The position numbers and the translations under genes were made by a program. Under the pieces are notes generated by a model that ran no database searches, had not been told where the DNA came from, and was given only the letters and a program-made list of their open reading frames with translations. From Spirochaetaceae bacterium (GTDB lineage: Bacteria; Spirochaetota; Spirochaetia; DSM-27196; SLAA01): a stretch of 39,200 bases of DNA. Shown piece after piece: positions 9,117 through 15,862 of the stretch (position 1 is the first letter of the stretch; every line of letters starts with the position of its first letter). The DNA lies in the NCBI GenBank assembly GCA_003556605.1, contig PWQX01000203.1, forward strand, positions 1 to 39,200, given 5' to 3'.

Positions 9117-10201
9117 GATGGGCGAGTAGAGCTGCGACACGGGCAGGCAATATCGTGCAGGCCGGCGGAGATGCTTGACGAGCTCCGCTTCCATCGTGCG
9201 CTCATTGAGCAAGATGCGAGCTTCGAAGCGCGCGACCAAAAACTCAACAGACTCAGATTGCCGTAGGAACGAAGATGGAGCCGTCACACGCTTACAGCCT
9301 TCATATCGAATCGGCTTACAGTGAGTTGACTCGCAGCGTCGATCTTGCGCCGGGTGGGCTTTTGATTCAGTCCACGTCATCTGATCGCTTCTCCAGGGGA
9401 CCGGCCGGGGTATTCTGGAGCGCGCCACGCTCGGGCACGGGGGTCGGTTAACTCAACTCCTACTGCGAAGATGCTGCGGACGAGATCCGCCTGCGGACCG
9501 GGCCGGTAGCCGGCCGCTTGACACTCCCGCGTCACCTCGCGCGTGATCCCGGAAATGTCGGCATAAGAGGCATACGCCGGCCGATAACGCTTTCACACAG
9601 CGACTCGTGTATCACATAGGCGGCCGGTAATCGGGCTGCAGACAGTGCGCCCGACCGGCACAGCGATAGAGCGGATTCCACGCAGACGAGTTCTTCCGTG
9701 GCATGCATAGCCAAGGGGCAGCGTGTTTAAGCGCAGAAGCCTGGTTTTCTTTACAACGTTAGAGCCGTCTGAACAAAAGACATTCGGGCAAATCGGCTTG
9801 TTAACATTACAAATTCTCATATTCTTATAAACGTACGTTTAGCTTAACGGAATCGTGAATGGAGCGTTAACCACTTGCTTGATGCAGATTCACTTCTGAG
9901 AAGCAACGCCCGGCAGGTGTGAAGCGACGATTGGCGGCCCCGGGGTAACGTCGGGGGCCGTGTGGACTACAGACCAGCTGAGGGGGTCTGAACAAGATAT
10001 AGCAGGCGAGTTTGAGGAGGTGGCCGAGGTCTGAGAGGAGATTAATCAATAGCTTCTAAACGAGGTTCTCGACACGGGAGTTCAGGTAAACGGAGGCACT
10101 CCGAGCGGTACGACTGAGCCCTATTTGGCAACGCTACGCAACTCCGAGCTCGGGATGCCTGAAATTCCTCATAGAAACCGCCCAACACAACGGGGGAGTC
10201 A
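9117..10201. other. 1.1 kb region without an intact gene
   Basis: No convincing open gene is present on either strand. Coding-like scraps on the plus strand include LDELRFHRALIEQDASFEA (about 9173-9230), HAYSLHIESAYSELTRSV (about 9282-9336) and, just before the next gene, EQDIAGEFEEVAEV followed by two stops and then DTGVQVNGGTPSGTTEPYL (about 9990-10130). None is recognised. The stretch between 9720 and 9860 is AT-rich (TTACAAATTCTCATATTC and similar) and could hold promoters, but no clear -35/-10 pair was chosen. It reads as an eroded gene region. Confidence 0.4.
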
Positions 10202-11566
10202 ATGACCGAAGAGCAAAGAAGGCAATTCGAAGAAGGCCGTAAGCGCCTGCAGCAGCTGGAACGATGGCGTGCCGCGCTCGTCGGCAGGGAGCACGATCTT
10301 GATGAGCAAAGCCGCCGTCGTCTTGCGCAGAAGATTGCGTTAGAGCATGCGCATGTTCAACGAATACTAGAGCCGCTACGTCAGGCTGCGAGCTCGGAGG
10401 AACTGGAAGGGCTCGCCTCCACCACGCGCGACCGAGAAACACCGGTAGGCGATAGCGACCGCAAACCACACAGCGGTGGTTGGTACGAGCGGGACGACCA
10501 ACCCTCTCGGCGGAAACACAGAGTGAGGCGTGGACGCAGAGCTTTATTGACGGCTGTGGCTGCGGTTGTGCTTGTAGTCGTGATCGGCGGCTACGTTGCC
10601 TCACTGCGGCTCGACAGTCACGCTGAGGCGCTGGTCGATGAGCAACTGCGCGAGGTCATCGAACAGTCGGGGCTCGGCGAGCTCATCAGCTACAGTCGTG
10701 TAGAGGTAAACTCGCTGTTCGGGCGAGTGCGATTCTTCGATGTTTCGCTTGTCTCGGCAAACCCGCGCTCGCAAGCGCATGCAGACGAGCTTCGTCTGCA
10801 GATGTCGCCGAATGATCTGGTGCGGATTGCGCGCAACCGTGAGACTGCAGTCGTCTCAGGAGTCCGAGTTTCCGTGATCGGGGGTTCCGTTGCCGACTCT
10901 CGACGCGCTGCCGATATCGAGTTCAAAAAGGTCGGGGTAGACCTTACGGGCAACTTTCCGCTTGAATCCATTGACCGCCCCGAAGCAGTGCGCTTTACCA
11001 AAGTTCATTTTGTCGTCGAAGGCGTGGGCTTCAGCGACGCCGAAAGCGGCTTCAGCGGCAGGATCGAGGAAGCCGGCTATACCGTCTCGGGTGATTTCAC
11101 CGTTGCCGACCTCAACGGAGGTTCGCAGCGATTACTCGCCCGCTTGGAGTCGCTGGATGCGCGAATCGGGGGTGCGAGCATCGGCCTTAGCGGTATGCCG
11201 GCTCGAGAGCTCGAGGAGTTTCAGGTGATGCTTGGCGGGTACGGATGGATTGCGGATTTGGATAACTGGTCGATCGAGGACAGCCGCATGCGGATGCTCA
11301 TCGAGCCGGACATTCTCAGCGTTGATTCGTTTCGGTTTGTCTCGCCGTTGCTGAGCGTCGACGGCACGTTGGAGATAGCGCTTGACACCGATCTGGAACC
11401 AGCCGCCGTCCGCGGTGAGCTGCAGGTCAACGAGATACACCACGATATTCGTGCGTTTTCTCGCCTGTACTTCAGCATGGCCGGTTACAGCATCCCGTCC
11501 GACGGCCCCTTTACGGTTGGGTTTGTGTTCGAGGAGCATTCCGGCGCGCATGTTGAAATACTCTGA
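10202..11566 (+). CDS. Inner-membrane-anchored protein with large extracytoplasmic part, unknown function, possibly C-terminally truncated
   Basis: 454 residues. The first ~110 are charged and helical, with basic clusters RRKHRVRRGRR immediately before one transmembrane helix (LLTAVAAVVLVVVIGGYVAS, about residues 115-134). The rest is beta-rich with repeated short strands such as VEVNSLFGRVRFFDVSLV and ADELRLQMSPNDLVRIAR. This resembles AsmA/DUF945-like or lipid-transfer-type proteins, but I do not assign a family. GGGGGAG at 10192-10198 stands close to the ATG. The frame ends abruptly after HSGAHVEIL. A coiled-coil-like C-terminal scrap, LEDKIRELSHMVAELRQQSS, follows directly in another frame and stops at 11651. 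The original protein may therefore have been longer and broken here. Confidence 0.6.
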   Translation: MTEEQRRQFEEGRKRLQQLERWRAALVGREHDLDEQSRRRLAQKIALEHAHVQRILEPLRQAASSEELEGLASTTRDRETPVGDSDRKPHSGGWYERDDQPSRRKHRVRRGRRALLTAVAAVVLVVVIGGYVASLRLDSHAEALVDEQLREVIEQSGLGELISYSRVEVNSLFGRVRFFDVSLVSANPRSQAHADELRLQMSPNDLVRIARNRETAVVSGVRVSVIGGSVADSRRAADIEFKKVGVDLTGNFPLESIDRPEAVRFTKVHFVVEGVGFSDAESGFSGRIEEAGYTVSGDFTVADLNGGSQRLLARLESLDARIGGASIGLSGMPARELEEFQVMLGGYGWIADLDNWSIEDSRMRMLIEPDILSVDSFRFVSPLLSVDGTLEIALDTDLEPAAVRGELQVNEIHHDIRAFSRLYFSMAGYSIPSDGPFTVGFVFEEHSGAHVEIL

Positions 11567-11756
11567 AGGTACGACCGGCTACCCTCGAGGACAAAATCCG
11601 CGAGCTCAGCCACATGGTTGCAGAGCTGAGACAGCAGTCATCGCGACTCTAAGGTCCAAGCCGCGCCGGGAACCTACTGTGAGCGTATTGTAGTTCACAC
11701 TACGCGCCCGCCACGTGTTGTGGATCTCACCGCAGTGTGGTAATGCGCGCGCTCGG

Positions 11757-12641
11757 TCACTCACCCAATCGCTGCGGCTTACGGCCACGGACCGTTACGC
11801 TTGCGATCTGCGATTTACCGGCGTGATACGCATCGATGGTCGCAAGATCGAACGCCTTGCTCAAGATCTCACGCGGCGGGGCTATGCGGTGCTCGGCGGC
11901 AATCTCGATCTCTACGAAACCGGCTTCGCCGAGGAGCTCAAGATAGAGTTCACGCTCGATCGCGCCGCCGATGCACCCCACATAGGCCTCAAGCGACTCG
12001 CGCACACCCGGAAGAAACGGACCGTCGACCACCACGTCCGACACGCAGAAGCGGCCGCCGGGTCTGATGATGCGGAACATCTCTTCGAAAGCCCTGCGCT
12101 TGTCGGGCACCAAGTTGAGCACGCAGTTGCTGATCACGATATCGGCGATATCGCCGGCAAGCGGCATCGCCTCGATCTCACCGTGGACGAACTCCACATT
12201 ATCAAAGCCGCGCTCGGCGGCGATTGAGCGCGCCGAGGCAATCATTTCATCGGTGAAGTCGAGCCCGATAACGCGGCCCTCGGCGCCCACCGCAGCACGC
12301 GCTACAAACGCGTCATTGCCCGCGCCCGATCCGAGATCAACAACGGTCTCACCGGCAGCAAGAGCCGCAAGTCGCGTAGGAATACCGCATCCAAGCCCGA
12401 GATCGGCCGCCACTTCATGCCCTTCGATACCCGCGTAGCTTTCGCCCACCATGCTGTACAGCTGAGAGATTCCAGCGAGCGAGACCTGTTCTCCGCTGCC
12501 GCAGCCGCTAGGCCCCTGTCCAACCGCGGGCCGTGTTGCGGCGATCGCGGCATACTTGTCGCGCACCGCGCGCCTAAGCTCATCGCCCTTGCCGGCCTCG
12601 GCCGCTGCGGTTTCGGCGCCTTTGTTCATACCGTTTTTCAT
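11757..12641 (-). CDS. arsM: Arsenite S-adenosylmethionine methyltransferase
   Basis: Methylates As(III) to mono-, di- and trimethyl arsenicals using SAM. ATG at 12641 is preferred to the adjacent in-frame GTG at 12644; AGGAG lies 6-10 bases upstream. The SAM-binding core is clear: VVDLGSGAGNDAFVA, then VIGLDFTDEMI and VEFVHGEIEAMPL. The arsenic-binding cysteines of the family are all visible: one in LGLGCGIPT, one in ISNCVLNLVPDK, one in AYVGCIGGAIE, plus an N-terminal Cys in GPSGCGSGEQ. It is the last gene of the operon, 67 bases after the aminopeptidase stop. Its presence with ArsR, ArsD and ArsA fixes the operon's subject as arsenic. A C-terminal extension (GRKPQRLGE) is ordinary. Confidence 0.93.
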   Translation of the reverse strand: MKNGMNKGAETAAAEAGKGDELRRAVRDKYAAIAATRPAVGQGPSGCGSGEQVSLAGISQLYSMVGESYAGIEGHEVAADLGLGCGIPTRLAALAAGETVVDLGSGAGNDAFVARAAVGAEGRVIGLDFTDEMIASARSIAAERGFDNVEFVHGEIEAMPLAGDIADIVISNCVLNLVPDKRRAFEEMFRIIRPGGRFCVSDVVVDGPFLPGVRESLEAYVGCIGGAIERELYLELLGEAGFVEIEIAAEHRIAPPREILSKAFDLATIDAYHAGKSQIASVTVRGRKPQRLGE

Positions 12642-12708
12642 CACGGTTCTCCTTCGTTTAACCTTCGTCCACCTGGTTCAATGCCTCAGAGTTCAAATCT
12701 GCGTCTCT

Positions 12709-13920
12709 TTATGGAGTGAGGCTCCAAAGCCCCTTACTTAACAACCCAACCTCGCTGCCGTCGGCGTTGACACCCCACACGTCGAGGCGGTCGGACCCCA
12801 CCATGAAATCAATATGTACGGTGCTGATATTGCCTCCCGAGGCGCGGAACTCCTCCTCGGAAAGCTCTTCCGCCCCATCAAGGCAGAAGCGATATGCCCT
12901 GCCGAGCGCGAGATGGCACGACGAGTTCCCGTCGAACAGCGTGTTGTAGTAGGGGCGACGCAGGCGCGCAACCGGCGAGTCCTGCGGGACGAGCGCAACC
13001 TCACCTAGACGACGGGCACCAGGGTCGCTTTCAACGATTCGCTCGAGCAACTCGCGATGGTGATCAGCCGCGTGCACCTCGCGAACCTCTCCGCCCTCGA
13101 TCCGCAACGTGAGCTCATTGATCGTGCTCCCGCTCACCACGAGCGGGCCGGTTGAGGTTACCAGGCCCTCAACAGCATCACAGTCGGGCAAGGTAAAGAC
13201 CTCTTCAATCGGGATATCGGCGATGAAAGGGATGTCTGAGGTGGTTTGGAACCCCGGGTGCTGCCACCGGTGCCGCGCCGGAAGCGCAATCCGAAGATCG
13301 GTTCCGGGCCCTACAAAACACAGCGCTTCAAACCGGTGTTCGTTCAGTACGTTGCAACGCTTTTCCAGCTCCTTGCGATGCGCTCGCCAGCGCTCGGGGA
13401 AATCCTCATGTCGTACGCGCGAGACCACGAAAATGTCTTCCCACAGCCGCCTCAGACCACGCCCAACAGACGGTTCATCGGGATATACCTTGCGCGCCCA
13501 ACTCTCGGTAGGAACCGTCGCGATAGACCAATTCACTTCGTTTCGAATGAAAAAACTCCACACGCGCTGCAGGTGCTCGTTCTCGAGTGTGAGCGCACGC
13601 GCCAGCGTTGCCGCAGGCGTGTGGTCAAATACGCCCGCGCAGGTACAGTCAAAGAACAGAAACGCATGCCCTTCGGCTGCCGCGCGTTCCATGATCTCGA
13701 CTTGCCACTGCGGTTGAGCTTCCAGCACCTCCGGTGAGGTATGCGTCAGTCGTGTGAGCTCGAGCCGGTCGTCCTGCCGGAACACCTCAACGTAGACCGC
13801 GCCGGCCTTGTAGGCCTCCTCGGCCGAGACACGTACGAACCACGCTGCGTCGACGGGAGCCTTCCAGATGATAAAGCGCTGGCCCGGCTGGATGTTCACC
13901 GCGATGCGGGCCCCCCCCAC
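12709..13920 (-). CDS. M29-family (thermophilic-type) metalloaminopeptidase, N-terminus apparently lost
   Basis: A leucyl/aminopeptidase T-like M29 enzyme, normally a two-metal aminopeptidase of about 400-410 residues. Family hallmarks are EEAYKAGAVYVEVFRQDD near the start, the central ADIPIEEVFTLPDCDAVEG metal-ligand region, HAADHHRELLERI, and the end IDFMVGSDRLDVWGV. The first residues read GARIAVNIQPGQR, whereas members usually begin with about 15 more residues. The only start is GTG at 13920, inside a G8 run (plus-strand C8 at 13911-13918), overlapping the end of the flavoprotein gene in another frame. The arrangement looks like a deletion junction joining the middle of a coaBC gene to the beginning of this gene. 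Whether the product is active is uncertain. Confidence 0.78.
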   Translation of the reverse strand: MGGARIAVNIQPGQRFIIWKAPVDAAWFVRVSAEEAYKAGAVYVEVFRQDDRLELTRLTHTSPEVLEAQPQWQVEIMERAAAEGHAFLFFDCTCAGVFDHTPAATLARALTLENEHLQRVWSFFIRNEVNWSIATVPTESWARKVYPDEPSVGRGLRRLWEDIFVVSRVRHEDFPERWRAHRKELEKRCNVLNEHRFEALCFVGPGTDLRIALPARHRWQHPGFQTTSDIPFIADIPIEEVFTLPDCDAVEGLVTSTGPLVVSGSTINELTLRIEGGEVREVHAADHHRELLERIVESDPGARRLGEVALVPQDSPVARLRRPYYNTLFDGNSSCHLALGRAYRFCLDGAEELSEEEFRASGGNISTVHIDFMVGSDRLDVWGVNADGSEVGLLSKGLWSLTP

Positions 13921-14402
13921 CCTTCACCGCCGCAGGCCATCTCGCCGTGCTCCGGCTCAACGAACTCGTAGCCGAAACGCTTCAGTTTCGCGACGTTGTC
14001 CTGCACCACCGGGTTCCGCCACATGCCTTCATTCATCGCCGGGCAGATGACAACCGGCTGCGTGCACGCGGTGATCGTGGTGGTGAGCATGTCGTCGGCA
14101 ATCCCTGAAGCGATCTTGCCGATGAAGTTCGCGGTAGCCGGTGCAACGATGGCGATATCCGAGAAGCGCGCGAGCGAGATATGCTCCACGCGGCTACTAT
14201 CGGCGTCGATAAACATGCCGACCGTAACTTTGTGGCGCGAAATTGTCTCGAGCGTGAGTGGCGTGATGAAGCGTGTCGCCGCCTCGGTCATGATGACGCG
14301 AACGTCAACCAGCTGGGAGCGCAGCAGGCCGATGAAGTCGGCCATTTGGTACGCCGCGATCCCTCCGGTGACGCCGAGCAGTATCTTCTTACCGGCCAGC
14401 AT
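13896..14402 (-). CDS. CoaC-type flavoprotein (phosphopantothenoylcysteine decarboxylase domain), CoaB half missing
   Basis: An HFCD-family FMN protein. It starts at 14402 (MLAGKKILLGVTGGIAAY), 9 bases after the YlbF stop. Catalytic-type residues are kept: His in VEHISLARFSD, the flavin-loop APATANFIGKIASGIADDM, and PAMNEGMWRNPVVQ. Normal bifunctional CoaBC continues after ACGxxGxGRL for about 210 residues of phosphopantothenoylcysteine ligase. Here the frame runs ACGGEGWGGP and stops within five codons, exactly at the G8 run. The ligase half is gone, so either this is a stand-alone decarboxylase-type flavoenzyme or a broken coaBC. If this were the cell's only coaBC it would be lethal, which favours a second copy or an assembly join. 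Confidence 0.75.
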   Translation of the reverse strand: MLAGKKILLGVTGGIAAYQMADFIGLLRSQLVDVRVIMTEAATRFITPLTLETISRHKVTVGMFIDADSSRVEHISLARFSDIAIVAPATANFIGKIASGIADDMLTTTITACTQPVVICPAMNEGMWRNPVVQDNVAKLKRFGYEFVEPEHGEMACGGEGWGGPASR

Positions 14403-14411
14403 AAGCGAGTA

Positions 14412-14777
14412 TCAGCAGGCCGCCGCCGGGGCTGCGGTAGCGGCGAAATCAAACCCCAGCGTATTGCTCAACGCCGCGTTACAATCACCGAGCACCGCTT
14501 GCACGTCGTTCTGCGCTTGAATCATTGCAGTGGTTGTGGGGTGCGCGTTCACCTTCTGTTGCAGCGCGCGTAGCTCGTTGATGTCTTCTTGCGTGAGCGT
14601 CCCGTCGGCTTGCTTCTGCTGAAACTCCTCCACAAGCGCGCCGTATGTGCTGCGAAGCTCGTGGAGCTCAGCGTCGTTTTCAAACGCTCCGCGCGCCGTG
14701 CGAAACTGTGCTATCGTGTCGTTGTTCTGCAGCGACTCTATGAACTGATTCGCTGCTTCTTGTAGTTTGGCATCCAT
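14412..14777 (-). CDS. YlbF/YmcA-family (Com_YlbF) protein with terminal cysteine, second copy
   Basis: A 121-residue all-helical protein of the YlbF/YmcA (RicF/RicA) family. Family wording is visible in the motif LRALQQKVNAHPTTTAMIQA and in QNDVQAVLGDCNAALS. In Bacillus these proteins form a complex with an iron-sulfur cluster that influences RNA maturation and competence. Here it sits in an ars operon, 18 bases after its paralogue, with GGAG in its leader. It ends GFDFAATAAPAAAC: a Cys at the very end and one internal Cys. The terminal cysteine corresponds to the CC tail of the paralogue, suggesting a metal or metalloid-binding role in this operon. That role is inference only. Confidence 0.75.
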   Translation of the reverse strand: MDAKLQEAANQFIESLQNNDTIAQFRTARGAFENDAELHELRSTYGALVEEFQQKQADGTLTQEDINELRALQQKVNAHPTTTAMIQAQNDVQAVLGDCNAALSNTLGFDFAATAAPAAAC

Positions 14778-14795
14778 AATTCTCGTTCTCCTCGT

Positions 14796-15188
14796 CTAGC
14801 AGCACCCGCCGGCGGGCTTGGTGAGCTCCGCAAAATCGAACCCAAGACGCTCGGTCATGTACTCGTTGAGCTCCTTGAGCGTCGCGATGAGCTGCTCCTG
14901 TGCCTTAAACAGGCGTGACAACGTGGGGTTGTTTATTACCTGCTGCTCGAGTTGTTGGAGCTCCTGTTGCTGATTCGCCGCGTCCGCTCCTCCCCAGCCG
15001 CCGGCCATCTGCGCGAACTGCTGAGCCTGCTGGAACTGCTGCAGCAGTTGGCGTGCTTGCTCGTCGCTTCGCAGCGCCGAACTCGCTTGCTCGAACTCGC
15101 GATATGCGGCTGTCTCGGCGATTGCTCCGGCAAGCTCGCGCGCAGCCGCGGTCATATCTTGTGTCGTGTCGGTTGATGTCGACATCAT
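14796..15188 (-). CDS. YlbF/YmcA-family protein with C-terminal GGCC tail, first copy
   Basis: A 130-residue helical protein, paralogous to the following gene: both share the pattern LQxLEQQVxxxPTxxxxxxAQ and the terminus LGFDFA. It begins ATGATG at 15188, overlapping the previous gene's stop as ATGA. Gln/Ala-rich central helices (residues about 40-85) are typical of the family. It ends KPAGGCC with two adjacent cysteines at the extreme C-terminus and no other Cys. Vicinal C-terminal thiols are well suited to bind As(III) or a cluster. A role as an arsenic or electron-transfer adaptor is inferred from context only. Confidence 0.75.
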   Translation of the reverse strand: MMSTSTDTTQDMTAAARELAGAIAETAAYREFEQASSALRSDEQARQLLQQFQQAQQFAQMAGGWGGADAANQQQELQQLEQQVINNPTLSRLFKAQEQLIATLKELNEYMTERLGFDFAELTKPAGGCC

Positions 15189-15604
15189 TGCTCTCCTTGC
15201 GTTTGTTGTGTGTTGTTTGCGCCGCCGGGGCGTTCGCCGCCTGAGCGCTCCGCGCCGTCCGCGTGTGCCCCGCCCGAGCGTTCCGCCGCGAGTGCCGCCT
15301 CAAGCGCTTCGCGGATCTTGCGCTCAGACAGCTTGCCGCCCGACTGCAGCAGCTCACCGTCGAGCATGACGATCGGCGCAGCGGCCTCGCCGCTTTGTAC
15401 CATCGCCATCACCTCGGGATGCTCGAAGAACTGTTTGCTGAACAGATGCACGGTCTCAAAGCGCACCGCATCGTCGAGGCGAGGCTTCAGTCGCCCGGCG
15501 AGCGCCTTCACGGCGTTCTCCCAGGTGTTCTCGCCGGCGCACTCGCTCAACGGCGGTGCGAATACGCGCACAACGTGTTCGGTTGCTTTGCGCCCGTCCG
15601 CCAT
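15185..15604 (-). CDS. ArsD/thioredoxin-fold-like small protein with low-complexity tail
   Basis: 139 residues when started at the ATG 15604 (MADGRKATEHVV), two bases after the zinc-ribbon gene's stop; in-frame codons further upstream would overlap that gene. The sequence runs beta-alpha-beta: VVRVFAPPLSECAG, then VRFETVHLFSKQFFEHPEV and AAPIVMLDGELLQSGGKLS. The last part matches the ArsD/thioredoxin layout (PVxxVDGxVVxxG). Only one Cys (SEC) stands where ArsD carries its CC pair, so it is not a conventional metallochaperone. The last ~35 residues are Gly/Ala/Gln-rich and probably disordered. It overlaps the next gene by four bases. It may be a divergent ArsD paralogue or a thiol-transfer partner. 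Confidence 0.6.
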   Translation of the reverse strand: MADGRKATEHVVRVFAPPLSECAGENTWENAVKALAGRLKPRLDDAVRFETVHLFSKQFFEHPEVMAMVQSGEAAAPIVMLDGELLQSGGKLSERKIREALEAALAAERSGGAHADGAERSGGERPGGANNTQQTQGEQ

Positions 15605-15606
15605 AG

Positions 15607-15828
15607 CTAACAGCACCCCGCTCCCATGCCGGGTCCGCACATCGACCCCGGATCAAATCCTCCTCCCGAGCCGGTGCTCGAGAGAATGCCGACCGCGCCG
15701 AACACCTGTGCGGTTTCTTTCGAACCGCACTCTGGGCACTCCGGCTCGATGCCGGCCGCCTTCTCGGCGACCGTAGCGATTACATCGAACACCTGTTCGC
15801 AGTCCTTACAGCGGTACTCGTAGGTCAA
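15607..15828 (-). CDS. FmdB-type zinc-ribbon protein with cysteine-rich tail
   Basis: A 73-residue protein. The start is TTG at 15828 (TYEYRCKDC follows), with GGGAGGG about 8 bases upstream. The zinc ribbon is CKDC (residues 7 and 10) and CPEC (31 and 34), as in FmdB/putative regulatory proteins of the FmdB family. After a Gly/Ser linker the tail reads MCGPGMGAGCC: three further cysteines, the last two vicinal and terminal. The linker plus Cys tail is unusual compared with plain FmdB proteins and echoes the tails of the YlbF proteins downstream. It lies 34 bases after arsA. A metalloid-binding role is inferred. Confidence 0.75.
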   Translation of the reverse strand: MTYEYRCKDCEQVFDVIATVAEKAAGIEPECPECGSKETAQVFGAVGILSSTGSGGGFDPGSMCGPGMGAGCC

Positions 15829-15862
15829 CGTCTATCCCTCCCTTGCTTCCTTCAATCTTCCT

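Noticed and set aside
8571-9428. Long minus-strand frame across the URO-D gene
   Set aside because: It is the complement of a clearly conserved gene and shows no family resemblance or ribosome site.
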